From the NCBI GenBank assembly GCA_944381435.1, contig CALWLD010000002.1, positions 124,001 through 188,000 of the forward strand: a DNA stretch of 64,000 nt, read 5' to 3'. The translations under genes were made by a program, and so were the position numbers. Within the stretch, counting starts at the first letter, position 1. The number at the start of each line of letters is the position of its first letter. Below are positions 37,001 to 46,119 of the stretch, one piece after another. Source of the stretch: an uncultured Clostridia bacterium (lineage in GTDB: Bacteria; Bacillota; Clostridia; Lachnospirales; CAG-274). The notes below the pieces were generated by a model that was not told where the DNA came from, made no database searches, and saw only the letters and a program-made list of their open reading frames with translations.

Positions 37001-37858
37001 TAAAAATTTATCATTTGTAATATTAGCTTCTCCATAGGCCACCATTTCTTTTAACATAGCCTTATAAAATCTAGACTCTATAACATATGATATTTCCATT
37101 TGTTTTAGGTTATTTATATTTTCTAAAGTTCCTATAACAACGTTAGATACATCAGATGATAACTCTTCTTTAGAAAGCGTCATTCTAAACCAAGTATATT
37201 CACCGTATTTATTTTTCATTTTAAGCTCACATACAGATTTTTTACTTCCCTTATTTATTCTATTAAATGTTTCCAAATATACATCTTTAAAAAATTCTTG
37301 AACATTTCCATTATCTATCCAAGCTTGAGGAAAGTTCTCAACGTTAGATTCATCTTTATATAATTGGCTATAATGTGTATGTACATAAGCTGTATTGCTA
37401 TCTTGATACCATTCAAAAATTTCATTTTCTGTTTTAGATAAAACAACTTTCATTTGATGTAAATCATTTATATTTTGATGATAACCTTTTATTGTAATTA
37501 CACCATTTTGTATGCTAATAAGTTTACCTGAGCATCTTACAATTATATCTCCAAAATCTGGGTGTTTCCAAGGATATTGTATTTCTATAGATTTATTTGT
37601 AGAGCATATTTGCTCAATAGCTTTTTCTACATAAGAATAATATCCTTTATGTATTCTAGAATACCAAAATTCAAAATTTTTTTCAGGCGTAAAATATTTT
37701 GAAGCTCCTATAATTTCTATCATAGTGTCATTACAATACATTCTGTTTATGCCAGTATTATTATCTATTTCTATGCTCCATAAACCTATTTTACTACTAT
37801 CTAATATATCTATAAAGTTAAGCCAATTAAAAGGTTTGTTTTCTTTACTCTCGTTCAT
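34034..37858 (-). CDS. PAS/GGDEF-like/GAF/EAL signalling protein, likely c-di-GMP phosphodiesterase
   Basis: A ~1274-residue cytoplasmic regulator without membrane segments. Order: PAS-like units in residues 1-390, a first GGDEF-fold domain (active-site loop reads SYDEF), a Cys-containing PAS domain, a GAF-like domain, a second GGDEF-fold domain (loop NGNEF) and a C-terminal EAL domain. The EAL domain keeps AEALIRKRN, LLDDFGVKY, DGLKLDKSM and AEGVETIEQE, so it should hydrolyse c-di-GMP. Neither GGDEF loop keeps the canonical Gly-Gly, suggesting regulatory or inactive roles. The ATG at 37858 follows GAGGAGAG and overlaps proC by 14 bases. Confidence 0.9.
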   Translation of the reverse strand: MNESKENKPFNWLNFIDILDSSKIGLWSIEIDNNTGINRMYCNDTMIEIIGASKYFTPEKNFEFWYSRIHKGYYSYVEKAIEQICSTNKSIEIQYPWKHPDFGDIIVRCSGKLISIQNGVITIKGYHQNINDLHQMKVVLSKTENEIFEWYQDSNTAYVHTHYSQLYKDESNVENFPQAWIDNGNVQEFFKDVYLETFNRINKGSKKSVCELKMKNKYGEYTWFRMTLSKEELSSDVSNVVIGTLENINNLKQMEISYVIESRFYKAMLKEMVAYGEANITNDKFLATGGIWSSYNNVLDNLTISEIMQKNIYKVIFKEDQDKYIEILNAKNLLKAYNEGRNIVKCEFRRIVSKETIRWMELTISLFQEPYNKDILGLLYLRDIDSKKREELLLKHENITDSLTGLFNKEYVKQEINKILDKSENINAMILLNIVGFKNINHTNDSFIEDEAIKYISNLLKYIFEYDSLISRISYDEFIVFIKSTNENDIKSKLNELRLRLKEFENVEIECKASCCITVNGEFEEVYNKCNSQMYSLKSGYEKDIITYFNNSLQPMKFEDIKSDEAQKDENIKENYSNIYDLILSDSDNLAYVIDAFNYKLVDANEAFFKAVNKSKDECLGKECYKILHKREKPCNLCKSIFWNYKEFFTWNQYNKNLKRDFLLKNKLVTFDNKKCMFTLATSVSLFDEQKAETLNEDIGRIILSITSHLSKKYSYEENIDFILETITTFYKSEFGFVFEINKNNNISVHSVTKTYLSDELKLELESIIKDEFIPSPINCIKYLDCEQDAISISYNLYSFMVKYHLQNMIIIPIINKNIHIGYTICINNSNIEDNVYYNKIEEYSQNISYFIREEMIKNTLKFDLNFEKNYDSLTGVLNRNAYRSYEKVYDADDIKNIGALCLALNELNNINHTAGVLAGDQILLDLANILKIQFYHKPIFRLNGNEFLIIMKNIKYEVFLEEIDILIKSLEKIGLSITYGKAWSSDEKEINHIVNSAIYLRKMENQRNKQLINNNNLYKRNTLLSELMLSIESKEYEIFLQPKVSLEDNKVSGAEALIRKRNLEGGYIPPDKFIPILEHHYLIHYIDLFVFEEVLKLLQCWQKQGKPLIPISLNFSRRTLLEDDIIRQVVEIKDKYDIDPSYIEIEVTESIGDLEKQAICTVLKELESLGISILLDDFGVKYSNLTILSEISFDGLKLDKSMVKNLGINSTNEIIMKNIISMCKDLNIKTIAEGVETIEQENILKTMNCDIVQGYLHSKPLPVSEFIKKYHND

Positions 37859-38675
37859 ATAATCTCTCCTCAAGGTTTTTATTTAACAACAAATCCTTTG
37901 ATATAGTTTTTTCGATAGCCTTTACTATTGATTGTTGAAAATTATTTTCTTCTAAAGCACATATCCCTTCTATAGTTGTACCTCCAGGAGAGCATACACT
38001 ATCTATAAGTTCCCAAGGATTTTTTTTGCTTTCTTTTAACATTTTTGCACTACCTATAAGCATATCTATCGCAATATTTAATGCTTCATTTTTATTAAGC
38101 CCCATTTTTAAAGCACCTTTAGCCAAAGAATCTAAAAATAAAAATACATATGCTGGGCTACAACCTGCTATAGCGGTAAATATGTTAAATTTTTCTTCTG
38201 GTATGTAAAATAAAGAACCTATATTTTTAAATAAAGTTTTAACTTTTTCTAAATCCTCTTCATTTATATTTTGATGGCAATAAGCAGACGTTGATAAATT
38301 AATACTTGCATTAATATTAGGCATAATCCTTACGATTTTTATATTTTCATTTTTTATACTATTTAAAATATTATTGATAGATATCCCAGCAGCAATAGAA
38401 ACTATGATAGGTTTATAAGTAACTATTTCTACATATATATCTTTTAATAAATTTAATAAAACATCTGGTTTGACAGCTAAAATTAATACATCTATATTTT
38501 CTATTAGCTCCTTATAGTTATCACATAAAACTATATTATATTCATTTTTTAATTGTTCAGACTTTTCTAAATTTATGTCAAAAATATATATGTTCTTGCA
38601 ATCTATACCTTTTTTTATAAAGCCTTTTAGTATAGAGCTTCCCATATTACCAATACCTATAAATCCAATTTTCAT
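37845..38675 (-). CDS. proC: Pyrroline-5-carboxylate reductase
   Basis: Last step of proline synthesis: NAD(P)H-dependent reduction of 1-pyrroline-5-carboxylate. The 276-residue protein has the Rossmann start MKIGFIGIGNMGSSILKGFI, VLILAVKPDVL, IVSIAAGISI, VRIMPNINA and the C-terminal signature SPGGTTIEGICALEE preceded by AGCSPAYVFLFLDSLAKGA. Family length and motif order are normal. Its end overlaps the EAL-protein gene, an odd pairing that suggests co-transcription but no obvious functional link. Confidence 0.95.
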   Translation of the reverse strand: MKIGFIGIGNMGSSILKGFIKKGIDCKNIYIFDINLEKSEQLKNEYNIVLCDNYKELIENIDVLILAVKPDVLLNLLKDIYVEIVTYKPIIVSIAAGISINNILNSIKNENIKIVRIMPNINASINLSTSAYCHQNINEEDLEKVKTLFKNIGSLFYIPEEKFNIFTAIAGCSPAYVFLFLDSLAKGALKMGLNKNEALNIAIDMLIGSAKMLKESKKNPWELIDSVCSPGGTTIEGICALEENNFQQSIVKAIEKTISKDLLLNKNLEERLYERE

Positions 38676-38764
38676 TTTATCACCACTTTTTTATAAATTC
38701 CCATATATATATTATACATAAAGTTTCATAAAAGTCAATTTTATATAATAAATTAATAATAATT

Positions 38765-39004
38765 TTATAAGTTTTCATATAAAGTAGTAGCTTCTTCTTT
38801 TCTTATTACATCTTTAACAGATAAAACTCTAATTTTTATACTATTATTTCCTAAATTTATCTGTATAACGTCACCAACTTTTACATCTAAAGATGCTTTA
38901 GCAACCTTATCATTAACTAAAACCCTACCTGCATCACAAGCTTCATTTGCTATAGTTCTTCTTTTTATTATCCTAGAAACCTTTAAATATTTATCTAATC
39001 TCAT
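38765..39004 (-). CDS. rqcP: S4-domain RNA-binding protein RqcP
   Basis: A 79-residue stand-alone S4 RNA-binding protein starting MRLDKYLKVSRIIKRRTIANEA, then GRVLVNDKVAKASLDVKVGD and ending EEATTLYENL. In Bacillus, RqcP (YabO) works with RqcH on stalled 50S subunits to add C-terminal Ala tails during ribosome quality control. AGGAGA precedes the ATG. It follows hup (141 bases). In many clostridia the next genes are yabP, yabQ and divIC; here those are about 22 kb away at 60909. Confidence 0.92.
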   Translation of the reverse strand: MRLDKYLKVSRIIKRRTIANEACDAGRVLVNDKVAKASLDVKVGDVIQINLGNNSIKIRVLSVKDVIRKEEATTLYENL

Positions 39005-39090
39005 AATATAAATCTCCTATTCTTGTTATTTTATATTCACATATTTAATATTTAAACCTAAAATATAATTTATGTAATTTGATATAATAA

Positions 39091-39139
39091 TATAATAAAA
39101 TAAGCCATCTTAACATTAAAGATAGCTTATTTTATTATA
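39091..39139 (-). terminator. Hairpin terminator after hup
   Basis: A ~21-bp stem built on AATAAAATAAGCCATCTT and AAGATAGCTTATTTTATT, with one position that pairs as G-U in the minus-strand RNA. It is just downstream of the hup stop at 39147 and upstream of rqcP, so it may partly separate the two genes. The AATAAGCC stem reappears in the terminator at 56419. Confidence 0.75.
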
Positions 39140-39146
39140 TTGGTAA

Positions 39147-39425
39147 TTATTTTTTATTAACTGCATCTTTTAATGCTTTGCCAGCTTTAAATCTTGGTGA
39201 TGTAGATGCTGGTATTTTCATAGGTTCTTTAGTTTGTGGGTTTCTACCCATATGTTCTGCTCTTTCTATAACATCAAATGTGCCAAATCCAACTAATCTA
39301 ATTTCGCCTTTTTTAGAAAGCTCTTCTGTAACAACCTCTTCAAAAGCTTTTAAAGCTTTTTCTGCTTCTTTTTTTGTTAATTCTGATTTCTCAGCCATAG
39401 CTAAGATAAGTTCTGCTTTATTCAT
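39147..39425 (-). CDS. hup: HU-family nucleoid protein
   Basis: A 92-residue DNA-bending protein. It begins MNKAELILAMAEKSELTKKE and contains the signature GFGTFDVIERAEHMGRNPQTKEP, with the beta-arm region ending FKAGKALKDAVNKK. This is the single-domain HU type that packages the chromosome as a dimer. GAGGGC precedes the ATG. The rqcP gene follows on the same strand, a common pairing in Firmicutes. Confidence 0.96.
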   Translation of the reverse strand: MNKAELILAMAEKSELTKKEAEKALKAFEEVVTEELSKKGEIRLVGFGTFDVIERAEHMGRNPQTKEPMKIPASTSPRFKAGKALKDAVNKK

Positions 39426-39536
39426 TCTAAAGCCCTCCTCAAAAAATATTTGATACAGGAAAAAAGTATCTCTATTTATTTATACAGTGTAAAGCCCAAT
39501 TTGTCAAGAATATTTTAATATTTATATGTAAAAATT

Positions 39537-40049
39537 TTATTTACCGCTACTACCTAGCTTACCGCTTCCTCTTTTTGAAGGTATCTTTAATACATCATCA
39601 TAAGAAATCTCTACTCTTTCAAGATTGTTATGTACACAATGCACAACCCCTTGAAAAAGTGCTTTGCTATAAGGATAAACTATATATGCATTATTTATTA
39701 GTTCTCTTATGTTTTCATCTAAAGAATAAATATCTATTTTAGTTATTAATATAGGTTTTGTATTGGCATTAGTTGTAGCTAAAAACCATTCTCCTCTATA
39801 TGAGCTATCTATAACCCCAGCACTATATTTTATCCCTTTACTACCGCTAGACCCTCGTTCGTGTATTTGTATATAATAATTTAGAGGTATAGCACTAGCA
39901 ATCCCTGTTGGAACAAGCTTTGTTTCTCCTGGATTTATTATCATATAATCTTCATCAAAACAAGGATATATGTCAAGTCCAGCATTGTATTCTTCTCTGG
40001 TTGGTATAATAGCATCTTCTCTTATTTTGGCAAAATATATTTTTTCCAT
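39537..40049 (-). CDS. dUTPase-superfamily protein
   Basis: A 170-residue protein of the trimeric dUTPase fold, which hydrolyses dUTP to dUMP and limits uracil in DNA. Motif I is NAGLDIYP, motif II is ERGSSGSKGI (usually PRSSLG), motif III is AGVIDSSYRGEW with the conserved Asp, motif IV is reduced to FQGVV, and motif V is RGSGKLGSSGK. About 40 residues separate motifs III and IV, longer than usual, so substrate preference could differ. The gene follows nrdG by 9 bases, placing it with deoxynucleotide synthesis. The ATG follows AGGAG. Confidence 0.75.
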   Translation of the reverse strand: MEKIYFAKIREDAIIPTREEYNAGLDIYPCFDEDYMIINPGETKLVPTGIASAIPLNYYIQIHERGSSGSKGIKYSAGVIDSSYRGEWFLATTNANTKPILITKIDIYSLDENIRELINNAYIVYPYSKALFQGVVHCVHNNLERVEISYDDVLKIPSKRGSGKLGSSGK

Positions 40050-40058
40050 TTTTTTCTC

Positions 40059-40547
40059 CTAACAATAATGTACTATTTTATCTTCTATTAATGTTCTTTT
40101 TACATCTATAACTCGCTGATTAGATGAACCTCTCCAATGTAATTGTTCATCTGCTAATTCTTCTACAAATCTTCCATCAACAAGTATATCTATGTATTGT
40201 ATTATATCTAAGTCATTTATTTCTTCCCAAGTATAACCTGTGTATAGCCAAATATCTTTTTTAGGAAATTTTAGTTTAATTTCTTTAGCTAATTTAAGTA
40301 TATCTTCTCTGTTTTGTTTATGTAAAGGGTCTCCTCCGCTAAAAGTTATACCTTTTATATAATCCTTTTCTAAGGCATCAAATATTTCTTTTTTTGCTTC
40401 TTCATCAAAATCTAAACCATTGTTAATATCCCAAGTTATTTGGTTATGGCAGTTATTGCATCTATGTTCACAACCAGATACCCAAAGCACAACTCTAAGC
40501 CCAGAACCATTTAACATATCATCGTGAGTAATATTGTGATATTTCAT
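40059..40547 (-). CDS. nrdG: Anaerobic ribonucleotide reductase activating enzyme
   Basis: A 162-residue radical-SAM activase that installs the glycyl radical in NrdD. The CxxxCxxC cluster motif is in SGCEHRCNNCHNQITW, and GITFSGGDPLHKQN is the SAM-binding Gly-rich segment. It opens MKYHNITHDDMLNGSGLRVVLW, the usual NrdG start. It begins 10 bases after nrdD and is followed by the dUTPase-like gene. Confidence 0.96.
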   Translation of the reverse strand: MKYHNITHDDMLNGSGLRVVLWVSGCEHRCNNCHNQITWDINNGLDFDEEAKKEIFDALEKDYIKGITFSGGDPLHKQNREDILKLAKEIKLKFPKKDIWLYTGYTWEEINDLDIIQYIDILVDGRFVEELADEQLHWRGSSNQRVIDVKRTLIEDKIVHYC

Positions 40548-40557
40548 CTTATACCTC

Positions 40558-42708
40558 TTACATACTTATTCTATCTTTTATTTCGTGCATTTTAGCATCA
40601 TTTAACCTTGTATCACCATTCACCCTAGAATAGCTTAGGTATCCGTTCATACGGTCTATTTTCGTTAAATTATCACTACCACATTTAGGGCAAATATCCA
40701 TATTTAACTGACTATGTCCACATTTATCACAATAAGATAAGCTAAGGTTTACCCCTTCATAAAATCCAAGTTCCATAGCTCTTTTAACTAGAGTTTTGAT
40801 AGCTTCTTTATTATATTCTATAGGATATTTTACATATTGTATTTTACCTCCATTTAATAAATCCCAAAAACGTTTTTCTGTGTCTTGTTTTTGGATAGGA
40901 GTTATGTTTTCAGTAACGTGTGCGTGAAAAGAATTGCTAACATATTCTCTATCTGATACATTTTCTATTATCCCATATTTTTTCCTAAACTGCTTAACTT
41001 GTAATCCACATAAACTTTCGGCAGGTGTTCCATATATAGCATATAATACATTATCTTCTTTTTTAAATTCTTCTATTTTTTTGTTAATGTATTTCATTAC
41101 TTCTAAAACAAAGTTACCATCTTCATAAAGAGATTTTTTATTATGAAGCTGTTGAAGTTCGTTTAATGCAGTTATTCCAAAGCTTGCTGTTGCAGATTTT
41201 AAAAGAGGTTTTATTTTTTCATAAGGTTTTAAATTACCACCGTAAAATCCACCTTCGCAATATGCAATAGGGTTTGTAGAAGCTTTCATCTCTCCAAGAT
41301 AATCTAATGTTTTTAAATGTATTTTTCGTATCATTTCTAAATAATAGTCTAATACTTCATAAAATGGCTTACTTTCAGATTTAGCCTTTGCATATATCAT
41401 AGGTAAATGTAAAGATACAGCACCAATGTTAAATCTACCAACAGATATAGCCTTATCATTTTCATCAGCAGGGCTAACCCCTCCACGTTCAAACCATAAG
41501 CTTAAAAAAGCTCTACAGCCCATAGGAGAAATAACTGTGTTATATTCTTTATAAGCTCTAGCTACATAGCTATCCCCTGTCAAGCTTAAATAATCTGGGT
41601 ACATTGTTTTTTTAGAGCATTCTATAGCTTCGTCAAATACATCTTCTAGCTCCTTTCCTTCTCCGTGAAGGTTTTCATCATATAAAAATACAATTTTAGG
41701 GAAAAGCACAGGTTTTTTGTTTCCTTCTTTACCTTGCCCTTCCTTATGAACTCTAAGTATTATCTTGCTAGCCATTTTTTCAAATCTATTTTTACCAAGG
41801 CCTATAGTAAATGTAACAAAAGGATAATCTCCTCTGGAAGAGCCAACAGAATTAAGTTTATATTCTAACCCTTGAAACCCTTGCTCAAAATCTCTCTCTA
41901 ATTTTTTTAAGGCTTTTTCTTCTATAAAGTCCAAATCTTTCTCAGATAAATCTTCACCTTTTATAAAGGTAATATATTCTTTTATTTCATTTACATATTT
42001 AATGTAACTTTTGTTAGCATATTTTGCTAAAATTTTATCTATCTCTGGCACAGTAAATCCACCATATTGTTGTGATGCTGTTGATAATATAATATCTCCT
42101 ATAACATCAAAGGCAACACATAACGTTTTAGGTTCATTGTACCAAAGATTGCCCATTTCAAATCCACCTTCTAGTACTCTTTGCATATCAAATAAACAGC
42201 AGTTCATCGTATCACGTCTGGCTGTCATATCGTGTATATATATATATCCGTCATTACAAGCTTGTTTTTCTTCTGTTGTAAGGAAAAACTTTTTATAAAG
42301 CTCTTTATTTAGCTGGTTATATATTAAGCTTCTTTTTGTGGCAACTAGAGCACTGTCCGTGTTGCTGTTTTCCTTATCCCCTATATACATTATAGATTGA
42401 GCTTTTTGATAAACATCATCTAGCATATGCACAAAATCTTGTTTATAGTTTCTATAGTCCTTATAACTTTTTGCAACATCAGGATTTATATTTTCTAATG
42501 CGCTTTCTACAAAATTATGCATTAGCTGTATAGGTATTTCTTTTAAATCTTCTTTTTCTATTTTTAATTTAATTATATTGCATATATTATCAAAGTCTTC
42601 TTGTTTAAAATGATACATTACTCTATTAGCAGATTTAGTAATAGCATTTATTATCTTATTATTATCAAAATCTTCTAGCGTACCATCTTTTTTAATAACC
42701 TTTATCAA
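40558..42708 (-). CDS. nrdD: Anaerobic (class III) ribonucleotide reductase
   Basis: Oxygen-sensitive glycyl-radical enzyme that reduces ribonucleotides to deoxyribonucleotides using formate. The 716-residue protein has an N-terminal ATP-cone (MIKVIKKDGTLEDFDNNKII), a barrel with MGCRAFLSLWFERGG, a zinc site CDKCGHSQLNMDICPKCGSDN and the C-terminal glycyl-radical loop RMNGYLSYS. The start is TTG, preceded by AGGAGGG. Forms an operon with nrdG and the dUTPase-like gene. Only an anaerobic reductase is present in this window. Confidence 0.96.
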   Translation of the reverse strand: MIKVIKKDGTLEDFDNNKIINAITKSANRVMYHFKQEDFDNICNIIKLKIEKEDLKEIPIQLMHNFVESALENINPDVAKSYKDYRNYKQDFVHMLDDVYQKAQSIMYIGDKENSNTDSALVATKRSLIYNQLNKELYKKFFLTTEEKQACNDGYIYIHDMTARRDTMNCCLFDMQRVLEGGFEMGNLWYNEPKTLCVAFDVIGDIILSTASQQYGGFTVPEIDKILAKYANKSYIKYVNEIKEYITFIKGEDLSEKDLDFIEEKALKKLERDFEQGFQGLEYKLNSVGSSRGDYPFVTFTIGLGKNRFEKMASKIILRVHKEGQGKEGNKKPVLFPKIVFLYDENLHGEGKELEDVFDEAIECSKKTMYPDYLSLTGDSYVARAYKEYNTVISPMGCRAFLSLWFERGGVSPADENDKAISVGRFNIGAVSLHLPMIYAKAKSESKPFYEVLDYYLEMIRKIHLKTLDYLGEMKASTNPIAYCEGGFYGGNLKPYEKIKPLLKSATASFGITALNELQQLHNKKSLYEDGNFVLEVMKYINKKIEEFKKEDNVLYAIYGTPAESLCGLQVKQFRKKYGIIENVSDREYVSNSFHAHVTENITPIQKQDTEKRFWDLLNGGKIQYVKYPIEYNKEAIKTLVKRAMELGFYEGVNLSLSYCDKCGHSQLNMDICPKCGSDNLTKIDRMNGYLSYSRVNGDTRLNDAKMHEIKDRISM

Positions 42709-42746
42709 TTTTGCTCCCTCCTAAGAATAATTACCTCAAAAAAACA

Positions 42747-42758
42747 ATATACGTATAT
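42747..42758. promoter_or_regulatory. ATATACGTATAT dyad upstream of nrdD
   Basis: A perfect 12-bp palindrome 39 bases upstream of nrdD, in the context CAATATACGTATATATAG. The 13-mer AATATACGTATAT is also found upstream of the SHOCT-like gene at 49958. On the minus strand the neighbouring CTATATATA resembles the core of an NrdR box, but the flanks do not match the consensus well. Candidate operator. Confidence 0.4.
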
Positions 42759-42886
42759 ATAGTTGTTGTAATATTAATTATACACAAGTTATAGGTTTAG
42801 TCAATGATTATATGTGATAAAAATTTGTACAAAAAATGCAAATTTTTTTATTTTAAAAATTTTTTAAAATTTTTTTAAAAAAAGTG

Positions 42887-42915
42887 TTGACATTATTTAA
42901 CTTTTATACTATAAT
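42887..42915 (+). promoter_or_regulatory. Consensus sigma-A promoter of the tRNA operon
   Basis: TTGACA at 42887-42892 and TATAAT at 42910-42915 are both perfect hexamers with a 17-base spacer. It lies 28 bases upstream of the tRNA-Phe gene, so transcription should start just before the tRNA cluster. Such a strong promoter fits stable-RNA genes. Confidence 0.92.
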
Positions 42916-42943
42916 TAATATTGTCTTAAGGGACAGCGGTTAA

Positions 42944-43016
<73 letters not shown>

Positions 43017-43024
43017 TATCATCT

Positions 43025-43095
43025 GCGGGTGTGGTACAATGGTAGAACATCAGCCTTCCAAGCTGAGGACGTGGGTTCGATTCCCATCACCCGCT
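43025..43095 (+). tRNA. tRNA-Gly (TCC)
   Basis: A 71-base cloverleaf. The acceptor GCGGGTG pairs with CACCCGC, the anticodon arm CAGCCTTCCAAGCTG presents TCC, the T-arm is GTGGGTTCGATTCCCAT and the discriminator is T. CCA is not encoded. It lies 8 bases after tRNA-Phe. Confidence 0.97.
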
Positions 43096-43100
43096 GTTAT

Positions 43101-43172
43101 GCGCGAGTGGCTCAGTGGTAGAGCATCGCCTTGCCAAGGCGAGGGTCGCGGGTTCGAATCCCGTCTCGCGCT
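43101..43172 (+). tRNA. tRNA-Gly (GCC)
   Basis: A 72-base cloverleaf. The acceptor GCGCGAG pairs with CTCGCGC, the anticodon arm TCGCCTTGCCAAGGCGA presents GCC, and the T-arm is CGCGGGTTCGAATCCCGT. The discriminator is T and CCA is not encoded. It is the second glycine tRNA in the cluster, reading GGC and GGU codons. Confidence 0.97.
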
Positions 43173-43177
43173 TATTT

Positions 43178-43207
43178 AAAAGCTATAGATTATCTATGGC
43201 TTTTTTT
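43178..43207 (+). terminator. Terminator of the tRNA operon
   Basis: AAAAGCTATAGAT and ATCTATGGCTTTT form a stem with one U-G wobble in the plus-strand RNA, ending in seven T's. It begins 6 bases after the last tRNA. It belongs to the CTATAG terminator family seen elsewhere in the window. Confidence 0.9.
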
Positions 43208-43850
43208 GTATATATTAAATTAATAAAAACATAACAATATCATACCAAAGTTTTTATTTGGTCTAATAATATTAAGTTAAAAATTAAATAATATACTTAT
43301 CCGTTATCTTAAAAGTAAAAATAAACTTATTTATAATAATCTACTTTAATTAATAAAAATATTTTATTTATTATTAATAGATATTGTCATATAATTTATA
43401 ACCTCATTATTTATGATATTAACCCTTTAATTTCCATTATTATATATATTCAATATAATATTAATCCCCTAACCTTATATTATCTTATTTTTTATATTTT
43501 TATAAACTTAAGCATCATTTAATCATCTTGTACTAAAACTACTAATAAAAAAATATTAATCACTTATTTATGAAACGTAGATGCCTTTCAATCATATTAA
43601 TTATATTTTAATAACTCTATAAATATAATGTATAACCTTCCTATATTATCTAGTTTTTAAGGCTTTTAAATGTATCTAAAATAGTAACAATTTTTTAATA
43701 CGTAAAATTGAAAATGTATTTTTATTTTACATTATACTAATAGTCTCATTTATTTGTGTAATATTAAATTTAAAACTTGAAAATACAATATTTAATTATT
43801 AAAGCTAATAATTTTATAAAATAAATTAAGTAATACCTTAATTGTAAGTC
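43208..43850. other. AT-rich gap with no recognisable gene
   Basis: About 640 bases between the tRNA terminator and the insertion-sequence remnant. It is very AT-rich, with stops in all frames. I see no gene, RNA or strong structure. Confidence 0.6.
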
Positions 43851-44572
43851 AAGACCACCCGTTCAACGGGTGGCTTGCTCTAACCCTATAAGGATATGTT
43901 GCTTGCTATGCCTAAAGGCATATTGAATAGATTTGCCAACCACATTTTTTCTCAATAAACCCCTTAAGGGGTTTATTTTTTATGCTTTGGCATTCTTTTC
44001 ACCCGTAAACAGGTCAATGTATTCTTTCAGTGTTATTTGGTCTGTTGCTATATCTTCTTATAACTGATTTCTTATATATTCTTCTATTACTTTTTTATTT
44101 CTTCCTACTGTATCTACATAATAACCTTTACACCAAAAATTTCTATTTCCATATCTATATTTTAAATTTGTGTGTCTGTCAAATATCATAAGACTACTTT
44201 TTCCTTTTAAATATCCCATAAAACTTGAAACACTCAATTTCGGTGGTATACTCAATAACATATGTATATGATCTTTGCAAGCTTCTGCTTCTATTATTTA
44301 AACACCTTTTTGTTCACATAATTTTTTTAATATTTTTCCTATGTCTTCTTTTATTTTTCCATATATTACTTGCCTCCTATATTTTGGTGTGAATACTATG
44401 TGATATTTGCAATTCCACTTTGTATGTGCTAAACTATTATTATCCATTTTGGATACCTCCTTTGTTTTTATATGGTCGGCAAACCCATATATATTTTACA
44501 ATAGGAGGTTATTTTTTTCTACTCATAGGCACAGCTTTTTTGGAACAACCTGTAGAACAGGTGGTATTCTGT
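43851..44572 (-). mobile_element. Decayed IS200/IS605-family insertion sequence
   Basis: A tnpA pseudogene is flanked by subterminal hairpins, the layout of IS200/IS605 elements. At one end CCACCCGTT and AACGGGTGG form a stem at 43855-43873. At the other, ACCTGT and ACAGGT form a stem around AGA at 44548-44562. Downstream of tnpA are two further stems, TATGCCT/AGGCATA (43907-43922) and AATAAACCCCTTAAGGGG-type (43954-43977), the latter probably the transposase terminator. No tnpB is present. Exact boundaries are estimates, since this family makes no target duplication. It sits between the tRNA operon and the eno terminator. Confidence 0.85.
43980..44447 (-). pseudogene. tnpA: IS200-type TnpA (Y1 HUH transposase), two nonsense mutations
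   Basis: Read through in one frame, 156 codons give a normal 155-residue IS200 transposase from MDNNSLAHTKWNCKYHIVFT to the C-terminal DLFTGEKNAKA. TAA replaces a sense codon at codon 50 (44298-44300, expected Glu in KGVEIIEA) and again at codon 130 (44058-44060, expected Gln in NQLQEDIA). Each is one base from the expected codon. The HUH motif is seen in CKDHIHML and the catalytic Tyr region in WCKGYYVDTVGRN. Only an internal 67-codon open segment remains, so the enzyme is almost surely dead. Reading frame is otherwise intact, so decay is recent. Confidence 0.92.
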
Positions 44573-44576
44573 ATAC

Positions 44577-44615
44577 AATAAAAGGCTATAGACATATAGC
44601 CTATAGCCTTTTATT
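44577..44615 (-). terminator. Terminator of the glycolytic operon
   Basis: AATAAAAGGCTATAG and CTATAGCCTTTTATT form a perfect 15-bp stem with a 9-base loop, 14 bases after the eno stop. A further member of the GGCTATAG terminator family. Confidence 0.85.
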
Positions 44616-44628
44616 TCATAAGTTATAA

Positions 44629-46032
<1,404 letters not shown>

Positions 46033-46119
46033 TTAAATGTAAATAATGTCAATATTTTAACACAATAATTTTAAATTATTTATATATTATTTTAATAATA
46101 GTATAAATTATTCATATAA

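Noticed and set aside
34034..37858. The GGDEF/EAL protein as a diguanylate cyclase
   Set aside because: Neither GGDEF loop keeps the Gly-Gly-Asp/Glu-Glu-Phe pattern, whereas the EAL residues are intact, so phosphodiesterase is the better call.
43208..43850. A gene or CRISPR-like array in the AT-rich gap
   Set aside because: No regular repeats or spaced units, and no open frame of coding character.
44058..44261. A separate 67-residue gene
   Set aside because: It is the open fragment between two nonsense codons in the tnpA pseudogene, as shown by the in-frame continuation on both sides.
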